Assembly: GCA_035771165.1 (NCBI GenBank)
Contig: JAWNZC010000322.1
Coordinates: 8,686,001-8,750,000, forward strand
Direction of reading: 5' to 3'
From: Paragorgia papillata
Taxonomy: Eukaryota; Cnidaria; Anthozoa; Scleralcyonacea; Coralliidae
DNA length: 64,000 nt
The notes under the pieces: generated by a model
Seen by the model: only the letters and a program-made list of their open reading frames with translations
The model's database searches: none
Told to the model about the DNA's origin: nothing
In this document: positions 16,351-26,820 of the stretch, in pieces
How the letters are laid out: the number at the start of each line of letters is the position of its first letter
How positions within the stretch are numbered: the stretch's first letter is position 1
Made by a program: the position numbers and the translations under genes

Positions 16351-19300
16351 CCCAGAACGAGTTTAACATCAACTTCGCCAGTGCACGTAGGCCAGGGTTT
16401 TTCTCGATCTTGTTCCGATCCATCAGGATGCCTTCGCGTTGATAGTACTCGTCGATATACTGCTGCTTTTTCTCATCGGTGTCGCAACCCTCGGGGAAAC
16501 CACTGGATTCTTGCTTAATCTTCAGGAATGTATCGATGTACTCGCTGAAGAGCTCGTTGCTCTGTCTAGGGAAATGCCATACTTCGTGAACGTTAACCAA
16601 ACGATAACCCTTCTCCAACGCTTTCTCTAATTCAATGGTGACCCAAGTACCCTGAATTGCACGCTCCTGGTCTGTATGATTGCATGGCTCTTGGTTCAAT
16701 CCGTCAGCACAAGTTTGGCACAGCGGGAACATAAGCTTTCCGTGAGCACGATACGGTAGAACCGGATGGTAAAGACCACGTGGGGGGAGAACGGTACATT
16801 TAACCAAACCGAAATACTCTGTGATATCGCCAAAGTTCTCGGTGATAATCTCAGGATGGCCCACTGGATATGAACAGTACTTATTCGTCCAGGGATACAA
16901 ACTTGTAAAGTCCACATAATGAATTTGCTCGTCTTGCTGGCATTGATGAAACAACTTCGCCGCGTTCGTCCGCCCCCCGTACAGTCCGTGTCTGGGTTCG
17001 AGAGGCTCAGAAATTTCAAAATTATCGAAATACGTTTTCATGTCCGAGTTTGCTTCGAGTTGACGTTTCAAGTCGCACTCCCACATCTCAATCACGTTGT
17101 AACCTTGACGTTTTAGAAAACGCGTTTTCTCGAGCGTGCGCTGATGTAAATCTTGCATGGTTTGCTGACTGACCGGGTTAACGGTGTCTCGTGCGTAACA
17201 AGAGACGCAACCGTGCCAGAAACACCCATGGAGCTCGTAGACGGTGTTTGACTCTGCATGATACCCATCAACACGGTACTGTCCGATACGTTGCTCGCCA
17301 AAATTGCGAGAGTGCCGAATAGAAATATCGTTGCATTGCGCGGTATACGCTAACCATTTTAGGGCAATAACCGATTGCTTATCATGAGGTCTATAACCAT
17401 GCGGTGGAATAACGGCAATTGTTTTTTCACGAAGAAAGTTCTTTCGAAAGACTAAGTTGCATGCCGAGGCAATTGTGAGACAATCTTTAAACGGGTCGAT
17501 ATCAGTAACAGAACGAAACAGTTCGCGAAATTCTAGGCAACAACGTCGAAGGATGTCGACGTCCGATCGGCAATAATTCAGAATTTCTTCTTGAAAGTCG
17601 AAAACGTAGTTATTGGCTCTCTGATTATTATACCACTGGTAAAACTTGTCACGATCATCAGCAGGCATTCCGTCTGGATCATAGAAGCTTGCGTCGGGTA
17701 TAGGACCTTGGTAGTTTTGGTTGGTTTCGGTGTTGAAGTGATGTGGGAAATAGCCCTTGGCAAGTTCGTTCAGACCAAACGTTTTCGGAAAGCTCGCGAG
17801 CTTCATTGGGATAAAGCATAGCGAATCCATAAACTTAATGTCTAATTCTGGAACGTTTAGTGTTAATATCTTTGCACCGTTCATAATAACTTCCGGTACC
17901 AAACCATTCTTATGGAGATATTGTAGGATGAAATACCCGTCATATCCCTGGAAATTATGAGCCATCACTAGACTGTTCGAATTGTGGTCTTGAAATAACC
18001 ATTCACAAAATTCGTCCCGTGTATTTGCACCGCTAAACACCCACTCTTGACCGCTTTCGTCGTGAACAACGCATAAATTCGGTACGTGTTCGCCGCCTTC
18101 TTGCACGCATTCAAAATCGAAGAAAAATAATTGATTGTAACCTCCCTCGCCCCCGTCGTCTTCATTCTCATCTCCCCCAACTTCCGCCTCATCATCTGCT
18201 AAATCATTCGTGTCCGATTCCGCTTCGCGAGTGGTTTTTCTTTTCTTTGCCGGTTGAATATAGCACTGGTGGTCTTCAGGGACCACATACTCTTGACAAA
18301 CTGTACACCGAACAAGACCGCAGTGATGTCTCTGAGGGTGTTGATTAGCTCGTTTCACCACCTGTTTGCAGTGTTGACATTTCACAACGGATGCACAAAT
18401 TGAACGCTTTTCGCCCACGGCTTCTTTGTGCCTGTCGAAACACTCTTGGCTCTTGAAAAACCGGCCGCAATCGTTGCAAAATACCCAGCTTGTAATCGGA
18501 CAGTTTTGCGTGTAGCATAACTTGCACGTATCGCCGCAGAGGTGGTCTTCCACTTTATCATAACCTTTCTTACAGACGTGGCAGTACTTCTTACGAGCAA
18601 GAAAAGCTGGCATGCTTGTAATTACATCATAATGGTTATCGTGGGCGTAAAGATAAATACGCTTCGACGCCTCAGGACCCGAGTAAATAAGAGCATTCAG
18701 ATGTTCTTTCGAGACAATGTTTATCTGGTAATCAGTCAAATAGACTTGAAACTTTTTCACTTCTTCGATACCGCACTGTCCGAATGGTACGCCAGAATTT
18801 TCATGCAATTCGTGAGCAAGGTCACCTTGCAATGGCCTTCGATAATCTTTAATGTAAGAGTACCGTTCATCGTTGTCGACTTTGGCTTTGGCTAGAACGA
18901 TGGCCCGGCTAAGACAGAGATCATCTTTGTTCTGAATACGGACGATGGCTCTTTTGTTAGTAAGATACTTATCGAGGTTAGCAATCTTTCGCTTTCTTCC
19001 CGTTCCACCGTGTGGCATCTCGACATGGATTATATTGACGGTAATCGAATCATCTAACTTAAACGAATCGTTCGACTGAATTACTCTTTCGATTTCGGCT
19101 AAGATTCTCTCGACGGTTAATCTTTCACGAGGCATAAATGCTAATGAAATGGGATATTCGAGTTGGGGAGAATGCATAATAAACCTAACTTGATCATACA
19201 TAGCAATACCATCGGTTACGCGATCGAGTAGGCTTTCAAATACATGATGTAATTGCCTCAGGACATCAGGCAAACCTTGGACTTGTAAATCGCCAAACTG

Positions 19301-19882
19301 AACACGATAATCAAGACCCGTGGTCTTAAACTTTTTCACGCGTACTTGCTTAACAGATTTTATCGTAAATAACGGAACAGTTTTAGATTTCTTACTTGGT
19401 ATTGATTCAGTGCTTGGTTTGGCGGCTCGTTTTCGGCTTCCTTCTCCGTTCTGGATAGATACCTCGGGTATCGACGGTTCACCAGAGACATCAGAAATAT
19501 CCTCTAGTTCGGCCATAAATGAATCGTCGTTCCAATCCATTCTGAAGGATTCGTGTTGCTCGTTCGACCAACCATCCATTAACGAGGGTATCGCCGGTTT
19601 GGGGGCCTGACCGCCGGGGATATCGTTCATCTCGGCCATAAACGAATCATCGTTCCAATCTCGCTTGAAGGATTCGCGTTGCTCGTCCGACCAACCATCC
19701 ATTAACACCGTAGAAATCCCACAACGTTCGTTCTCCAAATCACGCTCCGAGGCATTCGACAATATAATGATACGTTGAAACAAGGCTGCTTCCTTATGCC
19801 TCTCCTCGAAATCAAGGAGCCATTCCAGCGCCTCAATTTCCTCGACGGTTGTACAACCTTTGATTACATCGATAAGATCCAT
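16351..19882 (-). CDS. Protein-primed DNA polymerase B (pPolB), exon 1
   Basis: About 1,178 codons from ATG 19882. The N-terminal region contains a near-exact duplication of about 34 residues (two copies of LMDGWS-x-EQ-x-ESF ... WNDDSFMAE) and later a cysteine/histidine cluster of zinc-finger type. The 3'-5' exonuclease domain shows FFDFECVQ (Exo I) and AHNFQGYDGYFI (Exo II). An endonuclease-like insert typical of Polinton polymerases follows (YELHGCFWHGCVSCY ... WECDL). The palm has YVDFTSLYPW (motif A, SLYP) and LMLNSFWGK (motif B). With exon 2 the protein is about 1,409 residues. It replicates the linear element by protein priming. The gene faces the right TIR, whose TATA box lies about 212 bp upstream. 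Confidence 0.95.
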
Positions 19883-20091
19883 TGCTGTCAATGAAACAAA
19901 ACGTATATTAAACTCTGATAAAATACACAGTTAACGTCGTCAGGCAATATAAAACGAATAAGTGCAAAACATCTTACCTTATAAAATCAGACAAAAATAT
20001 CTTCGAAAATATCTCCCAAGAAAACGCTATATCGCAGTAAACTCCACAAGTAAAACACTTTAGGAAAAGTAGCAACTATACGAAATCACCG

Positions 20092-20244
20092 ATCTTATAT
20101 AGCTTCATGTATACTATAATTATTCCAATCTTGCCCAATCATGTCACAGGCGTGAGTCATGCGTGAGTCACGGTGCGTGAGTCACGCTGAATATTAATGA
20201 GGCGGCATCCCTTTGGACACTATATGGGGGGGGGGTTATCTACT
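20092..20244 (-). repeat. Polinton right TIR
   Basis: Reverse complement of 6212-6366 with a C run shorter by three bases. It contains TGAGTCA at 20153-20159, 20164-20170 and 20178-20184, and CTTATATA (TATATAAG on the minus strand) at 20094-20101, which faces the polymerase gene. Confidence 0.95.
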
Positions 20245-20250
20245 CAGGCC
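20245..20250. repeat. Polinton target-site duplication, right copy
   Basis: CAGGCC, identical to 6206-6211. Confidence 0.92.
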
Positions 20251-20305
20251 GGTCCGCTCTTAAGGCCTCTACCTGCGCTTGTAGAGCTTTAAGTTGCTCC
20301 AGGAT
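20245..20305 (-). pseudogene. DIRS-like Gag, proximal body exon (split by Polinton)
   Basis: Starts at an acceptor CCCCTCCAG (20306-20307 is the AG) and encodes a leucine/alanine heptad segment (ILEQLKALQAQVEALRADR), a likely coiled coil. The same frame continues across the Polinton at 6205. There is an in-frame TGA a few codons upstream of the acceptor and no ATG between, so a splice from exon 1 (22207-22380) in phase 0 is the simplest reading. Confidence 0.65.
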
Positions 20306-22206
20306 CTGGAGGGGAAAGAAAACAGAAAATCAGGCAATGAACAAACAAAACTCAAAATGGGCATCGCGATCCTGAGTTCACGCTCTATGAACATTGATAT
20401 CGCGGTCAATCCGAATCGAAACCCGCCAAGCAAAGAATTGAAATAAACAAAGAATAACCACGAATCAAACAAATGCAACTGACCGGTTTGCCCAAACGCT
20501 AAAATTTAAAATATGAAAGAGTTCTAATTGTGTAGCAACGTTATCGGCAGCTTGTCTTTTATATTACCCGGGTATCGTTGCACACCCCCTATCAATTGTA
20601 CAAATCATGTTGCCCACAGTCAAAGTGACTGCCCAGATATACAATTTCGAAATGGAAATTGGCGTTAACCATACTAAGGGAAACTACTGTAGACCCTTGG
20701 AACGTTGACCGGGAAAACAGTTGCAAATTATTCTCAAGCATGACGCCGGCCGACAATTATATGCGTACACAATGGGAATTGTCCATACATTAAGTCGACC
20801 ATGCACTAAGCAACACATATAGATTATTGTGTGACACCAATGTAAGAAAGGCCCCAACCAAAACGCTAGACGTTTCCATACACAATTGAAAAACGGCCGT
20901 AAGCAAAGCATACAAGCCTCACTATTCAACTTCGAATATTGAAAACAATTAAAAATGCATGGCCACCACCAATGCAAAATAATTGCGCTTACTGTACAAC
21001 TTTATTCACAACGATTGAATACAACGCATGCAATTAACATAAAACCAGTCGTAAACAAAACATACAGTCAACAATCACGGAACATAAACCAGTTCTATAC
21101 GCTAAGGCCGGGCAAAATACGTTGAAAATTCGCGCCCAGGTAGACAAATACGTGGTTTGTGAACGGTGAGTTGGCTAGTTTAAACCCAAAGTCAAACTGC
21201 CGAAGTCTAGACTGTAGAGAAGGAATTAACACTGTAGAAGCAAGACTTCACGCCTAATTAAACCCGTGGCGTGGAATTCCAGTATTCAAACACGCGGGAC
21301 GCTGGGCCTCGATTAACCCACACGATAACGGCTAAAAATACAAACACAATAGCCGTGAATCAGAACTTTAAACCCCGTGAAAGGTGCACCACAACCCAAC
21401 GTTAGGCTGCCGGAATTTTGCCACTCAAACATGCGCTTGAAAACCGGCACCGACCCAAAGGAAACAACTGTCGAGAGTACTGTTTCAAAGGGCCTCAACC
21501 CAAGCCATACGTTAGACGTTTGGCCCAGCCGTTCCAACACACCTGAAGATTGGCCCCCAACCAATATAGTAATCTCTAGGAAGTCATCCCCGTCTGGGGC
21601 CTCAACCCACACGGTAGGCCAGTGAATTCTAACCGTAGAAAACACACTTGAAAATTGGCCCCGATCCAACGATAACACCTGTGAAATAATCGCAGACTCA
21701 AACCCCAAGCGCACTTGGGCCGCGACCCATACGTGACGCCGGAAGCGCTTAGCCGTTCAACACATTTGAATAGTGACCCCAATCACTTTACTTTAATAAC
21801 GCCGAGTTGCGAATCACCGATCTTGATAGAATTAAACGGCCTCAACCATTGTCAGGATAGAATCAATTGAAAATATCCTCAAGGAAATAGCTCCAAAACG
21901 CCGAAGCGAAACTAGAGCAAATCACAATCATCTAGGTATTATCAAACAAGATTACGCAACAGAACCGCGAGAGCGAATGTAGGTGACGATACGCTCGGTC
22001 GCCCATGTGCACTTAGTGAAATAAGGCCAAACGAAGAGACGGCATGTTTACTCGCCTAACACGGCCCTTAACTATACGCTAGCCGCTATTCCCGATAAGG
22101 AGAACTACGATGAGCGACTATCAGCAGCAAAGCTGAACTAGGGTTCCAAACCGGGACAAAACCGGCCAAATCGGCTTAAAACACTGGAATTATAACAAAA
22201 ACATAC
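20306..22206 (-). other. Putative gag intron with degenerate ~100-bp tandem repeats
   Basis: No ORF of interest. Between about 20660 and 21790 a diverged motif of the form ACACACTTGAAAATTGGCCCC recurs at roughly 100-bp spacing, for example near 20870, 21430, 21540, 21650 and 21765, often followed by AACC(C/A)A and ACG-CTAGACG variants. It may be a promoter/enhancer repeat of the DIRS-like element. Confidence 0.45.
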
Positions 22207-22380
22207 CTCAATAGGTTGGGCCGGAATAGGTGGGTGCTCATTAGCGTCGGCCTGCTCGGCGTTGCCTTCTTGAAGCACTTGGTCATTCGGAGGTTGTTGC
22301 TCATTCTGGTTTATCACCACTGGATTTGGATTTTCAACTTGCGGTGGCAAGATGATGGGAACATCAACAGGTTCGGCCAT
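22207..22380 (-). CDS. DIRS-like leader/Gag exon 1
   Basis: 58 codons from ATG 22380: an acidic, Pro/Gln/Asn-rich N-terminus (MAEPVDVPIILPP ... NEQQPPNDQVLQ) ending at GAG|GTATGT, a good donor in phase 0. The donor phase matches three downstream acceptors in the same element (gag body 20305, RT 5178, YR 3002). Its coding part ends in-frame 69 bp downstream if unspliced (stop at 22138). No domain is recognised. Confidence 0.5.
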
Positions 22381-22944
22381 ACCGGAGTTACCTCTAGCGT
22401 CTCGTTTAACAAACTGACCCTAATCTATTGAACTCACAGTGTTTTATACCTATGTTCCGCATGACTGCATTTAGAATAAGTTAAAGTGTCTATGAAGTGA
22501 ATATTCGTTGGCATTTTTGTTGTTTTAATGAATAGAGGAGCACAGTATTTCTGGGTGCTGTGACCAGCCGATGCCAGGGCCTTTTCCCGCCCTGCCAATT
22601 TCGAATACGCCCTGGGAACGAGGTTGACTATGGTGGAGATTTTGTGGCTAAATAAAGCATTAGGCCGTTCCTCGATTTTTCGTTTGTGAAACGAAATGAA
22701 GCAACATCGCGTCTTTGTTAATATTCCTCTAAGGAGCGGTTCATGAGCTGGTGGGCTGGCCTGGTTATCGGACTGATTTTATGTAACGAAAATCTTTCTT
22801 GGACTATAAAAAAGAATTATAATACCCGGTGTGCTATACTTACAGAAAAACAACCCCAATTTTGCTTTGTTATCATTTTGCATTGCTATGTCATTTTGCA
22901 TTTCTAGAATTGTCGTAATAAGATTTTCGTGACGTAAAATCATC
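22381..22944. other. Flank of the DIRS-like element, no gene seen
   Basis: Mixed sequence. At about 22565-22615 there is a fragment (CCCTGGGAACGAGGTTGAC) similar to the ends of the inverted element at 34.84-35.21 kb. I see no coding signal. Confidence 0.4.
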
Positions 22945-24073
22945 CCAGTAACCGGGCTAGCCCGCCTCATATATATAGTCGTATACAACGTTTTTGTGGG
23001 GCCACAGAGGTTTTATTCCTACCGATCATATAGGTTGTACTTTTTAATTTTACATTTGGCAGATTTACATTCTCAAAGATAATTTTAAAGTTTTGAAACG
23101 TTACTGTGTGTTGATATAAAGAATTACGAGACGAATTAGACAACGAATGTTTGTTTAGTGACCAAGCGACAATACATATAATTTTAACAAAAAGAAGCAA
23201 TTTACACGAGCCCAGGCTGTCCCACTTAAAAACGTTCGCAGACTTTTGGACGCAAAAGGTGGTGTGAACGTTTTTGTGAACATTTGGCGTCGTACGACTT
23301 TTTAACAGGGTTGTTCTTAATCAATTGTAGTTATTTCGGAGTACAATTTGCCACATCAATCTCTAATGACAAAGAAGTGAGTTGATGATACCGCGTATTG
23401 GTGGTGAGAATTTTTTAATGTGATGAATTCGATCTCGTTGGCTGATCTCCACAAGCCATCCTTCGTTGGAAAACACCACTGAAGTACTTGTGCTGTAGTT
23501 ATAGGCATATAAAACGCAGTAGATACGTGCACGCATAGGTGAGCCTATTTTTTAACCGACGTATTCCTAATTACAGTCATTGCAACGGAATGGAATAAAT
23601 AACATCTTTCTTCTGTTCTTCGCAATACTATATCAATACTAGAACCCAACTGTTAAGAAATGTTTTGCGCAACTTTACGTTGAAACTACTTAAGATTCTT
23701 TTAATTGGCCCCGTAATTCCTTGAATATATGGAATAGCAAAATCCATCACTACTTAACTTTCATTGCCAGTGTTTGTGCGTGGTGGCAATTTTAACCACA
23801 ACGATCTCCCCTGATAAAAAAACTAAATCGGAGCGTCGAAACGCTTGGTCATCAACAGTAACTTTAAAGTTACCTTTAAAAATCTTTAAACCAGAGTAGC
23901 GTTAAACTACGTCAAATAACTGCCACCAGACTGTTACAATACGTTTAAGAAATTAAACTACATTTTTTAATGACTTTGCTTGATAAACCTGATAAATGTG
24001 ACAGGTACCTGCAGGCAGTATATGTTGCCCACTTCTAATATAAAGCAACAAACATGATTTAATAACAGCTTAC

Positions 24074-24196
24074 CATTGCATGTCTTTCCATTTCCTGAAA
24101 AACCACTGTTGCAAGTGCACATGTAACTTCTATCAGTGTTGATACACTTAGCATGTGCATGACATTTAAACTGACCTGTAGTACATTCATCAATAT
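24074..24196 (-). CDS. Calcium-binding EGF-like exon (duplication copy 1)
   Basis: A 123-bp phase 1-1 exon between an AAAG acceptor and a G|GTAAGC donor. It encodes DIDECTTGQ ... CHAHAKC ... SYMCTC ... GFSGNGKTC, a complete six-cysteine cbEGF module. An almost identical exon lies at 40852-40974 in the duplicated block, and diverged copies with homologous flanking introns lie at 28659-28781 and 29010-29132. Confidence 0.85.
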
Positions 24197-25275
24197 CTTT
24201 AAAAAAAGAGAGAAAAGTAGCAACAATCTTGAAATTGAATTACTATTAATTAGTATACAATAATGGACAAATTGATCAGCAGTGAACAATGTCGAGTAGT
24301 CAACTTGTTTTAGTATAAATTTGCCACAATAAAACATCATTAATTAAAATTACTCTAAACAATAGAGCATAGACAGTTTAAACACAAAATTTTGTTTGAA
24401 ACAAGCAGTTTTGTTTAAAATGTGTTATTCGTTCCAACAAAATTATATAACTATCTTCGGTAATACCTAGTTCCACCCAAGTTATTTTTGCAGCTTTCAG
24501 GCCATAAATGTTCCGATTTCTTTTGTCATTTCTACATTTCATGCACTAAGGGAGCAAATACGAAATGTAACGAGCGGGATTTTAAAATGTGTTTCGTTCG
24601 CAGTTATATACTTCGTTTCAACCAGCTATCTTCATTAATAACTTCCACCCCAGTTATTTTGCAGCTGGGTTTCTCTCTCTCAAATGTTTATATTATATCT
24701 TAACTGTAAATTGTCCAAGCAGAGAGCTAGATTCGTACCACGTGACCATGCAGTTAATCGTAGAACTACCACCCACTTTGTGGTATTTAATTAATTGAAG
24801 TGAAATACCCCGTCACATGGCGCGGCGGGGTATAACTAAGTTATATGCCACGCACGAAAACCAAAACGAAGCAGTCAACAATTAATGGTGGAACAAAAAG
24901 ACGTTTCGCCTGAACATTCAGATGTTGACAAGAAAATTTTCAGGTTAAAAGAAAATTAGAATTCAGAAAATACAAAGAAAGCAACAAACAACGCATCTAG
25001 AAGCCTTCAGACGACACTTAAAATCGACAGAATAGAAACAGACAATGAAAGCTAACAAAAGCTAACTTTTGTAAGATTATTTAAGTTGATTTTTTTGGAA
25101 AATTATGTCTCGGTATATATCATTCTCCCTCGGGATATTTCATCCCTCGGGGTGATTTTTTGTGGAATACCCCTCGCTCCTGGTAATTGATAATAATTTC
25201 TTTTGTCATTTTTACATTTTATGAATTAAGCCAATGGCCCGTTCATTGGCAACTATAACGACTACTTCATGTAAG
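24197..25275. other. Intron sequence, no gene seen
   Basis: Shared with copy 2 of the segmental duplication. It contains a solitary half of the hairpin family (about 24270-24310, ending GTTTTAGTATAAAT). No coding feature. Confidence 0.5.
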
Positions 25276-25458
25276 CATGTGAGAAGAGTGCTTCCAGTTT
25301 GACTCTACCAAACATCGCAGGTTTCCTCCGGGTACTCCGGTTTCCTCCTGTAGAAACACTGGACCAATGAGGGATGGCCCTTACTGGACCTCTAGGGAGA
25401 ACAGTTATCTATTAACTGATAGAGCTATCCAGTATAAATAAGATTAGTTTAGTTTAAG
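25276..25458. mobile_element. SINE-like insertion present in only one duplicate
   Basis: 183 bp absent from the paralogous site near 43412, flanked by TAAG on both sides. It contains a GGTTTCCTCCGGGTACTCCGG motif that I associate with dispersed repeats of marine invertebrates. The insertion therefore postdates the segmental duplication, or was lost from copy 2. Confidence 0.5.
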
Positions 25459-25804
25459 CGCTACATCATGAAATAAGCTCAGTGAGTGATACTTGGCATA
25501 TAGGAAGATTTTGATAAACTTCCAACTACAGTTGTCTATATGAGTGTATACATGGATAGACAACAATGGGAGAACTAATAAGCATCACCACGTCAAAAGG
25601 AAGATATGCAATTTTTCACTATACGGTATACGGCTGCAGATTCTACATATAGCATGTCAATTCTCTGCAGTCTAGGCTTTCGAAGTTGGCTCTGATTTTA
25701 ATACGCTACGCAAGGACATTAAGAAAATTAATTCTATACTGATGCATTTAAATGCAGTCTAAAAGTGAAATATTTTTTGTATTTAAAATATGTAGTAAAT
25801 TACG

Positions 25805-26378
25805 TTATAATTATAATTATAATTATTATTATTATCATAATTATTATTATTATTATTACTATTACTCGGGCTACCTGTGGTAGACCGAGTCTAGGTTTCG
25901 GCTCCATTATTATTATTATTTTGTCGATGTTTCGAATTGGCAATCATTACGTCATCCCATCAGGCTTTGCGAAACTGACGCGTGCTAAAATGCTAATCTT
26001 CATACGTTCTTTCTTCGCTTTCCTGATGTCTGATCAAGTTGTTTGAAGTGAAGTGTTCTTTCTTGGACGTAGTTATTGTTCAGTAATTTCGCTGGCAGGT
26101 ATCTTATACGCTTACAATCGCTGATTAAACATGATCGTGCTGTGTTGATATTTAATACCCGAAGGGACTCGACATATGAACGCTGTGTGGAAATACGTTA
26201 AATACAGGCAATCGTGTTTTGTGCATTGCGAATTGTGTTTTCTATCGGAGAATTAGATTGTGTTTTGACTATTTTCTGTGACCAATGATGTTTAGACTTT
26301 TATAGATTTTAGCACTGCATGCGATGTAATTGCAGCTGTGAGTTTGCAGTAGCCCGAGTGAACGCCTAACCAGGCGTC

Positions 26379-26379
<1 letters not shown>
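25805..26379. repeat. MITE-like unit between TTA microsatellites, copy 1
   Basis: A unit starting ACTCGGGCTACC (25863) and ending GTAGCCCGAGTG (about 26360), i.e. with a short inverted terminus, lying between (ATT)n at 25805-25862 and (TTA)n from 26380. The same unit recurs at 43952-44485. Confidence 0.5.
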
Positions 26380-26538
<159 letters not shown>

Positions 26539-26739
26539 ACAGATTTATCAAATCATCAGCAATCAGAACAATTTGAACTGTTACACGTAAGTTTTGACAA
26601 ACACTGTGTGCAAACGCAGCACTCTACTTTTAAATGACAACATATACTTTTAGTTCCTCTTTTTCTTGATAAATCTGTCCGGGAGATCTAAATGAAAAAT
26701 TTAGAAGTTCCTTACCAACACAAGATAGAAGTTACTTAC

Positions 26740-26820
26740 CTAAACATCTGTAACTACCAGGAATATTCTTACAGGTTCTCCCATTGCCACAAATGTTCCG
26801 GTTTAGACATTCGTTGTTAT
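26740..26820 (-). CDS. Short EGF-like exon
   Basis: An 81-bp exon between a TTTTTTAG acceptor and a G|GTAAGT donor, phase 1-1, encoding 27 residues (DNNECLNRNICGNGRTC ... IPGSYRCL). It covers the calcium-binding N-terminal part and four cysteines of a cbEGF module of fibrillin type. The last two cysteines would need to come from another exon, or this is a truncated module. It lies in line with the other minus-strand EGF exons. Confidence 0.65.

Larger units (their letters stand above)
6212..20244. mobile_element. Maverick/Polinton (adintovirus-like) element, apparently complete
   Basis: A 14,033-bp element bounded by TIRs that start with AG and by a 6-bp TSD. It encodes the diagnostic set: retroviral-type integrase with chromodomain, protein-primed family B polymerase, adenain-like protease, FtsK/HerA-type packaging ATPase, major (double jelly-roll type) and minor (penton type) capsid proteins, and a PX-type protein. 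Several accessory ORFs are also present. No frameshift or internal stop was seen in the core genes. The TIRs differ only in the length of a C run (13 versus 10), which suggests recent insertion. Plus-strand genes occupy the left half and minus-strand genes most of the right half, converging near 12.0 kb. Confidence 0.96.
1787..22380 (-). mobile_element. DIRS-like tyrosine-recombinase retrotransposon, interrupted by a Polinton
   Basis: Minus-strand order is gag exon 1 (22207-22380), gag body (20305-20245, then 6205-5778 across the Polinton insertion), RT/RNase H/methyltransferase-like segment (5178-3031) and tyrosine recombinase (3002-1787). The RT carries the YIDDR motif and the recombinase the H-x-x-R...H-x-x-W...Y pattern of the DIRS group. 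The element is decayed, with frameshifts in RT and YR. The Polinton (6212-20244) with TSD CAGGCC interrupts gag, so the DIRS copy is older. The stated limits are those of the coding part; the inverted terminal repeats and internal complementary region were not located. Confidence 0.85.
22945..26375. repeat. Segmental duplication, copy 1
   Basis: It begins at CCAGTAACCGGGCTAG and is nearly identical, in the same orientation and about 16.75 kb away at its left end, to 39695-44487. It includes EGF exon 24074-24196 and ends in the TTA-rich microsatellite. Compared with copy 2 it has a 183-bp insertion (25276-25458) and lacks the 1.29-kb TIR element and about 80 bp present near 41345-41425. Confidence 0.9.

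Noticed and set aside
1540..22700. Inverted terminal repeats of the DIRS-like element
   Set aside because: I compared the GC-rich stretch near 1540-1780 with the sequence beyond 22380 by eye and found no convincing match.
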